Origin: Microbacterium sp. C7(2022)
GTDB lineage: Bacteria > Actinomycetota > Actinomycetes > Actinomycetales > Microbacteriaceae
Assembly (NCBI RefSeq): GCF_028823665.1
Contig: NZ_JAPEHV010000006.1
Span: 1-64,000, forward strand
Reading direction: 5' to 3'
DNA: 64,000 nt
Under the pieces are notes generated by a model. The model did no database searches. It saw nothing but the letters and a program-made list of their open reading frames with translations, and was not told where the DNA came from. Position 1 is the stretch's first letter; each line of letters begins with the position of its first letter. This document shows positions 55,426-64,000 of this stretch, in pieces. Position numbers and translations under genes: made by a program.

Positions 55426-55522
55426 ATGACATCACGGAAGATCCGTGCCGTCCGGTCGTGTAATGCCGAAGGACAAGGCGTCCAAGCGCATCCATGGTTC
55501 GGATGCGTGGTGTCGTGGCCAT
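55412..55522 (-). CDS. 36-aa small ORF ending in a terminator stem
   Basis: An ATG-initiated ORF of 36 codons with a strong GGAGG ribosome site 7 nt upstream. The peptide is basic, MATTPRIRTMDALGRLVLRH then YTTGRHGSSVMSWRCL. Its last six codons cover the 5' arm of the terminator at 55396-55425 and its stop is in the loop. It could be a real small protein or a leader peptide whose translation opens the hairpin and lets transcription continue into the HNH gene 78 bp downstream. Conservation would decide. Confidence 0.45.
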   Translation of the reverse strand: MATTPRIRTMDALGRLVLRHYTTGRHGSSVMSWRCL

Positions 55523-55608
55523 CAGCTTCCCTCCGCTTCGTTTCGAGCGTCGGGATCAGGGTAACCCACCCGTGACAACACGAGGGGAATCGTAAGCGAA
55601 TAGACGAA

Positions 55609-55644
55609 GAAGGCGTGTCGCGGCACCTGCCCCGACACGCCTTC
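55609..55644 (-). terminator. Hairpin terminator after the M23 peptidase gene
   Basis: GAAGGCGTGTCG (55609-55620) and CGACACGCCTTC (55633-55644) form a perfect 12-bp stem 17 nt past the M23 stop. It has TTC-rich sequence after the stem on the minus strand. Confidence 0.75.
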
Positions 55645-55660
55645 TCGACAGCGACGTTGA

Positions 55661-56623
55661 TCAGCCAGCGTTGGCCTGCAGCCACGCCCAGGGATCGACG
55701 ACACCACCGTTGATGTGAACCTCGAAGTGCAGGTGGCATGCCGTCGAACTGCCCGTGCTTCCCACGAGCCCAATGAGCTGACCCGCCGAGACGGACTGTC
55801 CAGAAGATACCTGGCGGCTGCCGTAGGTCATGTGGCCATACAGAGTGGACACCTGCTGACCATTGAGAACGTGATCGATAGTGACGGCCACGCCGTAGCC
55901 ACCGAAGCTCTCCTGCGACACGCGCACGACGCCGCTCGCCGCAGCGTAGAGGGGCGTTCCGCACGAACCGAGCAGGTCGACACCTTGGTGGTAACCCGAG
56001 TCCCACAGACCACGGCCCTTGGTGAAACTCGTGATCGGCCATCGCACGGCACCAGAGCCCGGTGAGACCATGTTGACGTTGACCGGAACCGACGCGACGC
56101 TCGCGGTCATGCGCGCACGAGCCGCGGCGGCCGCTGCAGCTGCCTCCTTGGCCTTTTCCTCTTCGATCTCTTCCTCGGTCGTGGCCGAGTAGCTGTCGCG
56201 CGCGAGGTCATCACCGCTGACATCGGATGCCACCACGAGCGACTGTGCGTCCTCAGACGCCATCTGCTGCACCGTGACAGGCTCTGCTTCCACCGTGCCA
56301 CCGGTAGCAAACGCCGGCAGCGCAACCGTGGCGACGAGTCCGCCGACCATGCTCAGTACGACAAGACTGCGCAGCGGCTTAGCCACGCGCGACTTCACCG
56401 TCGGTCGTGGGGTCGCCGGATGTGCCGCAGGTCGCGCAGACGCCACGGCGGGACTCTTCACCTTCGAGTTCGTCGCGACCTTGCGACGGGAGTTCGCTCG
56501 ACGCGTAGTCAGCGCCGCCTCGTTCTCATTCTCGCTCGAGGGCGAATCGTTGTGTTCAGCCAAATCATCCTCCGGCGCCTCTGCGCCGGAGCGCTGGCTC
56601 GTCGGCATTCGATGTCGGGGCAC
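55661..56623 (-). CDS. Secreted or membrane-anchored M23 (LytM) peptidase
   Basis: A 320-aa protein. A basic N-terminal region of about 85 residues leads into one hydrophobic segment (about 88-108), a signal anchor. A long linker with a charged AEEEIEEEKAKEAAAAAAAARAR helix (about 150-170; seen as EEEIEEEKAKEAAAAAAAA) precedes the M23 domain. Zinc ligands appear as HQGVDL (H...D) and HLHFEV (HxH). It should cut peptidoglycan cross-links or cap a LytM activator complex. Promoter and terminator are described separately. Confidence 0.88.
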   Translation of the reverse strand: MPRHRMPTSQRSGAEAPEDDLAEHNDSPSSENENEAALTTRRANSRRKVATNSKVKSPAVASARPAAHPATPRPTVKSRVAKPLRSLVVLSMVGGLVATVALPAFATGGTVEAEPVTVQQMASEDAQSLVVASDVSGDDLARDSYSATTEEEIEEEKAKEAAAAAAAARARMTASVASVPVNVNMVSPGSGAVRWPITSFTKGRGLWDSGYHQGVDLLGSCGTPLYAAASGVVRVSQESFGGYGVAVTIDHVLNGQQVSTLYGHMTYGSRQVSSGQSVSAGQLIGLVGSTGSSTACHLHFEVHINGGVVDPWAWLQANAG

Positions 56624-56712
56624 GATATGCGGGCTTCACCACACAGACGACGAGCCAGAGAGGCAATCCGTGCGGGGTCCGTCGGCGGGCTTCTCGCCTA
56701 GTGGACCGTTCG

Positions 56713-56741
56713 AGGCTACCCGAAGGTAACGAATATGTCAC
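56713..56741 (-). promoter_or_regulatory. Promoter of the M23 peptidase gene
   Basis: On the minus strand GTGACA (-35, 56741-56736) and TAGCCT (-10, 56718-56713) are 17 bp apart. Initiation near 56705 would leave an untranslated leader of about 80 nt before the ATG at 56623. Confidence 0.5.
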
Positions 56742-56817
56742 GTTGACACGGTGCGAACGCCACGGGGATGCCACTTTCGCGGCAATTTGATATCGCGCGC
56801 GCTGCGCAGTGCGGCAC

Positions 56818-57519
56818 TCAGACGCGGTCGTCAACCAGGAAGATATGCGAGGCCAGCTCGATGGGCAGTTCCAGGCTTTCCTCGCTGCCATCCATCTCGA
56901 CGAGGACATAACCTTCGCTGTACTGATAGCTGCCGGTGGATCCCGGCATAACGCCCGCGGACTTCAGCTGTTGCAGTAGTTCAGGGTCCACCTGCGCGGG
57001 TTCGGCGAGGCGCCGGACAGTTCCAGAAACCCGCTCGCCCGCCTCATTCAGACGCTGCACGAGCCCAACGACGCCCTGCTCGAATCCGTTCGCGGCGACG
57101 TCGCCCAGCTGGTCGAGACCGGGGATGGGGTTACCGTAGGGCGATTCGGTCGGATGCCCGAGCAGTTCAACCAGTCGGCGTTCGACCTGCTCGCTCATGA
57201 CGTGCTCCCATCGGCACGCTTCTTCGTGCACGTAGGCCCAGTCCAAACCAATCACGTCCGACAGCAAACGCTCGGCGAGACGGTGCTTGCGCATCACATC
57301 GACGGCCTTCTGCCGACCGGATTCGGTCAACTGCAGCGATCGATCCTCAGACACGACGACCAGCCCATCGCGTTCCATCCGACCGATCGTCTGGGACACG
57401 GTCGGGCCGGAGTGGCCGAGCCGCTCGGAAATACGGGCGCGCAACGGGACGATGTGCTCTTCCTCCAACTCGAGGATGGTGCGCAGATACATCTCGGTGG
57501 TGTCGATGAGATCAGTCAT
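56818..57519 (-). CDS. ideR: IdeR/DtxR-type iron-dependent regulator
   Basis: A 233-aa metalloregulator. The winged HTH is at about 5-65 (LRARISERLGHSGPTVSQTIGRMERDGLV), the dimer and metal domain contains EACRWEHVMSEQVERRL with the Cys-Glu-His metal ligands near residues 100-106 and the SPYGNPIPG loop, and a C-terminal SH3-like FeoA domain follows. These match mycobacterial IdeR closely, so it probably represses iron uptake genes with Fe2+. ATG 57519 is preferred over 57534. Confidence 0.92.
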   Translation of the reverse strand: MTDLIDTTEMYLRTILELEEEHIVPLRARISERLGHSGPTVSQTIGRMERDGLVVVSEDRSLQLTESGRQKAVDVMRKHRLAERLLSDVIGLDWAYVHEEACRWEHVMSEQVERRLVELLGHPTESPYGNPIPGLDQLGDVAANGFEQGVVGLVQRLNEAGERVSGTVRRLAEPAQVDPELLQQLKSAGVMPGSTGSYQYSEGYVLVEMDGSEESLELPIELASHIFLVDDRV

Positions 57520-57665
57520 GTCGCAAGTCCTCAACAGTCGAAAGCGGCGGCTTACAGCCTATCCAATGGCGATGACACGGCGGACGCGCCGCCGTAGAAC
57601 CTCGGCGCGCACACCGGCGATGTCACGCCATGTCACAGGTGACGAGCGAGCTCGCCGGCGTTCCA

Positions 57666-58790
<1,125 letters not shown>

Positions 58791-58797
58791 CGGCTCG

Positions 58798-58813
58798 GCG
58801 GGTGTTCCCGCCC
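58798..58813 (+). terminator. Short GC hairpin after serC
   Basis: GGCGGG-TGTT-CCCGCC lies 8 nt past the serC stop, a possible weak terminator. No T-run follows. Confidence 0.4.
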
Positions 58814-58832
58814 CGCACTTACGCACTCTGAC

Positions 58833-59213
58833 TCAGTCGAAGATCGTTCGGGGTTGCGGGGCGAGCACAGCCGCAGCGATCGCTTCGATGGCGAACCGGC
58901 TAGCCTCGGCGAGCGCGACATTCTCCCTGTCGAGCAGCCACTGAACCTGAAGACCATCCATTACTGCTGTGACGGATGCTGTGGTGGCCGCAATCTGCGG
59001 CGCGTCAACGCTGCCGCGCTGCGCACAGATCTCTCCGAACGCACGCGAGATCTCCCCACGCAGGGTTTCGTAGCGCTTGCGAAAGAACTCGTGGGCGGGA
59101 TGGTCGTCAGTGACCGACTCGGCCGAAAGAACGACGAACGCCTGCAGGATGCCGGCGTGTGTCATACCGACCTGGTCGGCGATGTCCCCAGCGTGCCGTT
59201 GGCGTATCCCTTG
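58833..59213 (-). pseudogene. Decayed TetR-family regulator
   Basis: The frame reads, from an in-frame TAG at 59214-59216, GIRQRHAGDIADQVGMTHAGIL, which is the TetR recognition helix (IA-x-x-VGMT-x-AGIL). It should be followed by HHF and the ligand domain start, but jumps directly to QAFVVLSAESVTDDHPAHEFF, which belongs to the middle of the TetR C-terminal domain. So both an N-terminal truncation and an internal deletion seem to have occurred. The longest ATG frame starts at 59165 (110 aa) and has no HTH. It is probably a remnant, not a working gene. Confidence 0.7.
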
Positions 59214-59243
59214 CTACCGAAGATCTCGATACCTCACCGAGGA

Positions 59244-59843
59244 TCACTCCTCGTCGGACTCGTCGTCGTCCGAGTCGTCATCGTCCGAGTCGTCGTCGTC
59301 CGATTCATCGTCATCGTCCGAGTCGTCGTCGTCCGATTCATCGAGCTCGTCGATATCGACCCCGTCGACGTCGCCGGCGTGGAGGATCGGGGAACCGTCC
59401 TCATCGAAATCCGACGCATCGAGATCGTCAACGTCGTCGAGGCCTTCGGCGTCATCGTCACTCTCCGACTCGGCGAGCGCCTCTTGAGCCGCGTGATACT
59501 CGGCCAATCGCACGGCCCATGGCACCCAGTCGGGCGCGACGAGCGCGCCCGTGCCTGGCAGCAACTCAACCTCGAGCACGGTGGGTTCGCTGTCGTCGAC
59601 CTTGGCCAACGTCACGGTCCAGAACCAGCCGGGGTAACCCGCGAGTCGATTGTGAAAGCGCAGCGACAGCACGTTCTCACCCTCGACCCGGTAGTCCGCC
59701 GGCTCCCCCACGCTCGAGGCGGGGGTGATCTCCTGCAGCGCGCTGAGCGCGAGATCGCGGGCGTCAAGCAGTACGGCCACGACATCTGCCGACATCGCGG
59801 GTACGGCAGGCGCCGTCCCCTCATCCTCAGGCGTCGAAGTCAT
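59244..59843 (-). CDS. DUF3027 protein with acidic Ser-Asp tail
   Basis: A 199-aa protein. The DUF3027 core spans about 20-130 (ADYRVEGENVLSLRFHNRLAGYPGWFWTV, split as ENVLSLRFHNRLAGYPGWFW, and VPWAVRLAEYHAAQ). The C-terminal 60 residues are almost only Asp, Ser and Glu, an SD-repeat tail. Function is unknown; Rv0883c of M. tuberculosis is a relative from memory. The gene overlaps the cold-shock gene by 17 nt. ATG at 59843 is preferred over 59891. Confidence 0.88.
   Translation of the reverse strand: MTSTPEDEGTAPAVPAMSADVVAVLLDARDLALSALQEITPASSVGEPADYRVEGENVLSLRFHNRLAGYPGWFWTVTLAKVDDSEPTVLEVELLPGTGALVAPDWVPWAVRLAEYHAAQEALAESESDDDAEGLDDVDDLDASDFDEDGSPILHAGDVDGVDIDELDESDDDDSDDDDESDDDDSDDDDSDDDESDEE
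59250..59345 (-). repeat. Trinucleotide-rich repeat coding an acidic Ser-Asp tail
   Basis: The 3' end of the DUF3027 gene is built from repeated TCG/GAC/TCC codon-like units giving runs of Asp with periodic Ser-Asp-Glu. Slippage at such units can change tail length between strains. Confidence 0.8.
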
Positions 59844-60210
59844 CCGCGACCTTGCGCAGCATTGCCGCGACCTTCTTCGTGAGACCCGCATTCGGGTAGT
59901 GCCCCCGACGCAGATCGCCGCCGATCGAGTCGAGGACCTTCACCAGGTCCTCGACGATCACAGCCATGTCGTCTGCGGGCTTGCGGGAACGCTTCGACAG
60001 GCTGACCGGTGCTTCGAGCACCCGCACAGACAGCGCCTGGAGACCGCGCTTGCCATCGGCGACACCGAACTCCAGACGCGTCCCGGGCTTGGGCGCCGCG
60101 GCACCCACCGGCAACGCGGTGGCGTGCAGGAAGACGTCCTGGCCGTCGTCCGTGGCGATGAAGCCGAAGCCCTTCGCTTCGTCGTAGAACCTGACCTTGC
60201 CGGTGGGCAT
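59827..60210 (-). CDS. Long actinobacterial cold-shock protein
   Basis: A 127-aa protein. Residues 1-65 are a cold-shock domain: GKVRFYDEAKGFGFIATDDG with RNP1 (KGFGFI) and RNP2 (VFLHATAL). The C-terminal 60 residues are a helical extension ending KVAAMLRKVADDFDA, as in the long CspB-type proteins of mycobacteria (Rv0871). Roles in RNA folding are likely. ATG at 60210 is chosen over 60249 because it gives the normal MPTGKVRFYD start. Confidence 0.9.
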   Translation of the reverse strand: MPTGKVRFYDEAKGFGFIATDDGQDVFLHATALPVGAAAPKPGTRLEFGVADGKRGLQALSVRVLEAPVSLSKRSRKPADDMAVIVEDLVKVLDSIGGDLRRGHYPNAGLTKKVAAMLRKVADDFDA

Positions 60211-60307
60211 GGAAACCTCGCTGTAGATGGTGCCGCAGAGCGCGGGCATGACCGAATGGGGATCAATAGAATCCCACCCTCCAGCCTAGGGCACGCGCGC
60301 GGCGCGG

Positions 60308-60313
60308 TAGGCT
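60308..60313 (+). promoter_or_regulatory. Putative -10 that places the start at 60321
   Basis: TAGGCT is 7 nt before ATG 60321 but only 1 nt before ATG 60315. This favours the second ATG and a leaderless mRNA. Confidence 0.45.
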
Positions 60314-60320
60314 GATGCGG

Positions 60321-60587
60321 ATGAGCGCGAATCCCCCCGAGAACGATGTACCCATCCGAACCCTGGATCGGGTTCTGGCGTTCATGTCGCTCGGGTTGCT
60401 GCTGCTGTCGGTGGTGTCGTTCTTCGCCATCATGATCGGCAGCTCGGCCGGTGCCGACATGCAGACCGGCATCTGGCCAGCCATCGGTGTGCTGGTCTAC
60501 TTTGCTCCGATCCTGGCGTTCGCGATGCTCCTCACCGTGCTCACCATGAGCCTCGTGCGGAGGGCTCGGGCAAACCGAGGCGACTGA
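60321..60587 (+). CDS. Small two-span membrane protein
   Basis: An 88-aa protein with two membrane helices (about 18-42 and 50-75) and a basic C-terminus (RRARANRGD). I do not recognise a named family, but it sits in the conserved cspB-helicase block and its stop abuts the next ATG (1 nt apart), so it is probably genuine and co-transcribed. The start at 60321 rather than 60315 rests on the -10 spacing. Confidence 0.7.
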   Translation: MSANPPENDVPIRTLDRVLAFMSLGLLLLSVVSFFAIMIGSSAGADMQTGIWPAIGVLVYFAPILAFAMLLTVLTMSLVRRARANRGD

Positions 60588-62318
60588 ATGCCTTCCGACG
60601 AGCGCGCACTGGCAACGTGGCTGGCTGCCCTCGACGACGTCGCCCTTGCCGCGACGTTCGCAGCCCGGGGAGTCGGCCTTCGTAGCGGATGGAACGATTT
60701 CTTCGACGCGGCAGAGGCGCTCCTCGATACCGCCACCCTCGAAAAACTCATCGTCACTCTCGATCGCGACACTCTCACGCTCCTCGCTGGCGACGCAACA
60801 CCCTCGCCCCAAGCCCAAGACCGGGCTCAGCTACTCGCCCTGCTTTCTGAGAATCACACGCCCTTTGGCGCGGTCGCCGCAGTCGTGAAGACGTTGCAAG
60901 CCCAGCATCCCGACGCTTTCGTCGCGGCTGCGCCGCCCTCGGCGCCCGCTGTCGCCGATTCCGCCCAATCCGCGGCTGCCGCAGAGCGCGCCTTCGCTGC
61001 GTCTGGGTCGCTGGCGGACATCGTCTTGGCGTGCTTGCACGGACCGTTCACCCGCACCGGCACCGGCACCGTGAGCGCGGCCGATCGCAAACGACTCATC
61101 GACGACGGCGCCGTCGACGAAGCGGACGAGCTCGAAGACGCCCTGCTGGTCGCGTCCACCGCGGGACTCGTGCGCGCCGGCGATCGTGTGTGGACGGTGA
61201 CCGATGCGGGCGAAGCCTGGCTCGAGGCGTCCACATTGTCTCGCTGGTCTCAGATCGTGGCGGGCATCCGTGATGCGCTGCCCGCCGACTTGCGCACCCC
61301 AGACGGCGGCGTGGTTGACATTCGCATGTGGGCAACGCTCAGACCACTCGACCTCGATTGGCCGGCGCAGGTGACACGCTTCCAGCGCATCGCAGAACGG
61401 TGGGGCATCATCGATGCCACCGGCGCCGAGCCGGTCTGGACGACCCCACTACGTGAGGGTGGAGACATCGACACCGCGCCGCTCGGCGCACTGCTGGCAA
61501 CCGAGATCGACCGCGTCTACCTTCAAGCCGATCTGACGGCGATCGCTCCGGGTCCGTTGCAGCCCGCCCTCGATCTGCGGTTGCGGTCCGTCGCCCACCG
61601 CGAATCTCGGGCACAAGCATCCACCTACCGATTCACGGCCGAATCACTCACGGCGGGCATGACCGACGGCGAAACTGCCGCGTCGATTCGGGCCTTCCTC
61701 GGCGAATTGTCGCTCACTGGCATCCCGCAACCTCTTGAGTACCTCATCGACAGCACCGCGCAGCGGCACGGCCTCGTGCAAGTGCGAACGGATGCCGCGA
61801 CCGGTCGCACCGCTGTGTCCAGCACCGAGCGATCCGTCCTGCAGACCATCAGCGTCGATCAGGCGCTCCGCTCGCTCGGACTGGTCCCCGACGGAGACGC
61901 TCTCATGTCACGGGTCGGTCGTGACGCGGTGTATTGGACGCTGGCCGACGCGCGGTACCCGGTGGTCGCGGTAGATGACGACGGTAACGCCGAACCTGTC
62001 CGCCGCCGTTCCGTCGAGGTCCCGACCGGTCCGATTCCCGATGCCACCGAACTGTACGCTCCGCTCGTCAAAACCCTGCGCACCGGACACGGAACGGATG
62101 GCGAAGCGGGCTGGCTCGAACGGGAGTTGGAACAGGCCGTGCGCGCACGCGGCGAGATCGTCGTGACCGTGCGCATGCCCGACGGCAGCGAACGCTCCTT
62201 CACTCTTGAGGCCACCGGTCTCGGTGGCGGGCGACTGCGCGGCCGGGATCGAGCCGCCGATATCGAGCGCACGCTCCCGGTGTCGAGCATTGTGAGCGTC
62301 GTTCCCGCCGATGCATAG
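60588..62318 (+). CDS. Helicase-associated protein, partner of the XPB helicase
   Basis: A 576-aa protein related to M. tuberculosis Rv0862c (from memory): the N-terminal half is helical (LATWLAALDDVALAATFAARGVGL, KLIVTLDRDTLTLLAG), the middle holds winged-helix-like units, and the C-terminal 120 residues include the helicase-C-like strand DAVYWTLADARYPVVAVDDDG. No P-loop is seen, so it has no own ATPase. It probably works with the XPB helicase encoded next, 48 nt away. Confidence 0.82.
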   Translation: MPSDERALATWLAALDDVALAATFAARGVGLRSGWNDFFDAAEALLDTATLEKLIVTLDRDTLTLLAGDATPSPQAQDRAQLLALLSENHTPFGAVAAVVKTLQAQHPDAFVAAAPPSAPAVADSAQSAAAAERAFAASGSLADIVLACLHGPFTRTGTGTVSAADRKRLIDDGAVDEADELEDALLVASTAGLVRAGDRVWTVTDAGEAWLEASTLSRWSQIVAGIRDALPADLRTPDGGVVDIRMWATLRPLDLDWPAQVTRFQRIAERWGIIDATGAEPVWTTPLREGGDIDTAPLGALLATEIDRVYLQADLTAIAPGPLQPALDLRLRSVAHRESRAQASTYRFTAESLTAGMTDGETAASIRAFLGELSLTGIPQPLEYLIDSTAQRHGLVQVRTDAATGRTAVSSTERSVLQTISVDQALRSLGLVPDGDALMSRVGRDAVYWTLADARYPVVAVDDDGNAEPVRRRSVEVPTGPIPDATELYAPLVKTLRTGHGTDGEAGWLERELEQAVRARGEIVVTVRMPDGSERSFTLEATGLGGGRLRGRDRAADIERTLPVSSIVSVVPADA

Positions 62319-62352
62319 GCGACGCTCGGGCGACACGGTCACGCAGGGCCGG

Positions 62353-62358
62353 TAGACT
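62353..62358 (+). promoter_or_regulatory. Putative -10 for the XPB-type helicase
   Basis: TAGACT ends 8 nt before the ATG at 62367, suggesting an extra leaderless promoter inside the operon. Confidence 0.4.
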
Positions 62359-62366
62359 AGCTCGCT

Positions 62367-64000
62367 ATGGCTGATGGCCCCCTGATCGTCCAAAGCGACC
62401 GCACCGTACTGCTCGAAGTCGCACACCCCGACGCAGAGAGCGCGCGCCACGAGCTCGCGATCTTCGCCGAACTCGAACGTGCTCCCGAGCACATCCACAC
62501 CTACCGGGTAACCCGTCTGGGCCTGTGGAACGCCCGTGCAGCCGGTCACGACGCCGAAGACATGATGGCCACCCTCGACAGATGGTCGCGCTTCCCGGTG
62601 CCGCCGTCCGTGGCGACCGACATCCGCGAGACCGTGGGTCGCTACGGCCGCCTTGTCATCGAGCGCAACGATGACAACGAACTGGTCCTGCGATCAACGG
62701 ATGCCGCGGTGTTGGCAGAAGTGTCGCGCAACAAGCGCATCCAACCCCTCCTCGTCGGACACCCCACATCCGACACCTTCCTCGTGGATGCCTGGGCGCG
62801 CGGTCACATCAAGCAGGAACTGCTCAAGATCGGTTGGCCCGCAGAAGATCTCGCCGGATACACACCGGGGACGCCGCATCCCATCGACCTCGACGAGCAC
62901 GGTTGGCACCTGCGGCCCTACCAGCGCAAGGCCGTCGACATCTTCGCCGAGGGCGGCTCTGGCGTCGTGGTGCTCCCATGTGGCGCTGGAAAGACGCTGG
63001 TCGGCGCGGCCGCGATGGCTGAGACCAAGACGACGACACTGATCCTCGTCACCAACACCGTGAGCGCTCGACAGTGGCGGGATGAGTTGCTCAAGCGCAC
63101 GTCCCTCACCGCAGAGGAGATCGGCGAGTACTCCGGCCAGTCAAAGGAGATCAAGCCGGTCACCATCGCGACCTATCAAATTCTCACCGCGAAGCGAAAG
63201 GGCCAGTACGCGCATCTGGCACTGCTCGATGCGCTGGACTGGGGCCTCATCGTGTACGACGAGGTTCATCTCCTCCCGGCGCCGGTGTTCAAGCTGACGG
63301 CCGACCTGCAGGCGCGCCGCCGCCTCGGTCTCACCGCGACGCTCGTGCGCGAGGACGGCCGGGAGGGCGACGTGTTCAGCCTGATCGGCCCAAAGCGCTT
63401 CGACGCCCCGTGGAAGGAGATCGAGGCACAAGGGTTCATCTCCCCCGCCGTGTGCTACGAAGTACGCGTTGACCTCCCCGAAGGAGACCGCCTCGAGTAC
63501 GCCGCCGCGGCCGACGACGAACGTTACCGCCTCGCCGCCACTGCTCCGGCCAAGATCGGCGTCGTGAAGAGCCTGGTTGCCCGCCATGAGGGCGAGAGAA
63601 TCCTGGTGATCGGTCAGTACCTCGATCAGATCGACGTACTTTCCGACGCACTGAACGCCCCCAAGATCACCGGCGCCACGCCCATCGAGGAGCGCGAGGA
63701 GCTGTACCAAGCGTTCCGGGTGGGCGAGATCTCGGTGCTGATCGTGTCGAAGGTGGCGAACTTCTCGATCGACCTGCCCGAAGCATCCGTCGCCATCCAG
63801 GTCTCGGGATCATTCGGCTCCCGGCAGGAAGAAGCTCAGCGTCTGGGGCGCTTGCTTCGCCCGAAGCAGACCAGCCGCACGGCGAGCTTCTACACCTTGA
63901 TCGCCCGTGACACCGTCGACCAGGATTTCGCGCAGAATCGTCAGCGGTTCCTGGCCGAACAAGGGTACGCGTACACGATCCTGGACGCAGACGGCGTCGC
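62367..64000 (+). CDS. XPB-type DNA repair helicase (runs off the window)
   Basis: At least 544 codons, truncated by the window end. SF2 helicase motifs: Walker A LPCGAGKT with K209, DEVH box at 298-301, LGLTATLVREDGREGDVF, and motif VI QRLGRLLRPK from Q491. FEGG-like damage motif regions of archaeal XPB are not obvious. It is an ATP-dependent 3'-5' DNA translocase of the ErcC3/XPB family (compare Rv0861c). It is paired with the helicase-associated protein upstream. Confidence 0.93.
   Translation, partial: MADGPLIVQSDRTVLLEVAHPDAESARHELAIFAELERAPEHIHTYRVTRLGLWNARAAGHDAEDMMATLDRWSRFPVPPSVATDIRETVGRYGRLVIERNDDNELVLRSTDAAVLAEVSRNKRIQPLLVGHPTSDTFLVDAWARGHIKQELLKIGWPAEDLAGYTPGTPHPIDLDEHGWHLRPYQRKAVDIFAEGGSGVVVLPCGAGKTLVGAAAMAETKTTTLILVTNTVSARQWRDELLKRTSLTAEEIGEYSGQSKEIKPVTIATYQILTAKRKGQYAHLALLDALDWGLIVYDEVHLLPAPVFKLTADLQARRRLGLTATLVREDGREGDVFSLIGPKRFDAPWKEIEAQGFISPAVCYEVRVDLPEGDRLEYAAAADDERYRLAATAPAKIGVVKSLVARHEGERILVIGQYLDQIDVLSDALNAPKITGATPIEEREELYQAFRVGEISVLIVSKVANFSIDLPEASVAIQVSGSFGSRQEEAQRLGRLLRPKQTSRTASFYTLIARDTVDQDFAQNRQRFLAEQGYAYTILDADGV

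Noticed and set aside
56624..56710. c-di-AMP (ydaO) riboswitch ahead of the M23 peptidase
   Set aside because: Such peptidases often carry one, but the predicted leader is only about 80 nt and I cannot see the conserved ydaO core.

Overview
The window looks like core chromosome of a high-GC actinobacterium, most likely Microbacteriaceae and probably Microbacterium or a close relative. This is inferred from GC-rich codon use, an Lsr2 nucleoid protein, the coproporphyrin-dependent haem genes (HemQ type), class Ib nrdHIEF, an IdeR-type regulator, an imuA-imuB-dnaE2 mutasome, and a helicase whose C-terminus resembles the MTES_1575 endonuclease family named after Microbacterium testaceum. I see no insertion sequence, prophage, CRISPR array, rRNA or attachment site. 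Two tRNA genes are present (Ala-CGC and Arg-CCT).

Layout. 1-5.9 kb: a DUF3817 membrane protein, an RsmC-like methyltransferase, then a minus-strand operon of DUF1852 (MesX), a short MetE-like protein (MesD), a flavin reductase and a DoxX-like protein, with a divergent LysR regulator. This matches a little-studied oxygen-dependent, folate-independent methionine synthase. 5.9-10 kb: nrdHIEF behind a 360-bp regulatory region carrying DnaA-box-like sites. 10-15.2 kb: MFS transporter, DUF389, acyl-CoA dehydrogenase, DUF445. 15.3-22.4 kb: histidine utilisation (hutG, then hutH-hutU-hutI, with a divergent IclR regulator and a clear operator). 22.4-26 kb: YbaK, a luciferase-like oxidoreductase and a GH35 beta-galactosidase. 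26-33.5 kb: haem synthesis, hemA divergent from hemE-hemY-hemQ-hemC-hemB-hemL, with only 18 bp between the two start codons and one symmetric -10 element.

33.5-37.6 kb: tRNA-Ala, a membrane protein, GNAT acetyltransferase, galU, formyl-THF cyclo-ligase, FmdB and mscL. 37.7-41.6 kb: a 1240-aa SF1 helicase/nuclease-like protein that has lost canonical active-site residues in both domains, plus a 66-aa overlapping partner ORF. 41.7-47.5 kb: an O6-alkylguanine transferase homologue without its catalytic cysteine, an acetate permease operon with a RamA-like regulator, lsr2, a cysteine-free HesB-like protein, a helix-turn-helix gene and an unknown gene. 47.5-55.3 kb: tRNA-Arg, an SUMF1-like protein, an NTF2-like protein, the SOS mutasome with a perfect LexA palindrome, and an HNH nuclease preceded by a small ORF that runs into a terminator. 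55.6-64 kb: M23 peptidase, ideR, serC, a decayed tetR, DUF3027, a cold-shock protein, and an XPB-type helicase with its partner; from memory this block is syntenic with the Rv0861c-Rv0884c region of M. tuberculosis.

A feature running through the window is a TANNNT element placed 6-8 nt before the start codon of many genes (at least 17 starts). This predicts widespread leaderless transcription and helps fix several starts. Protein names rest on recognised motifs and family memory; no database search was run.
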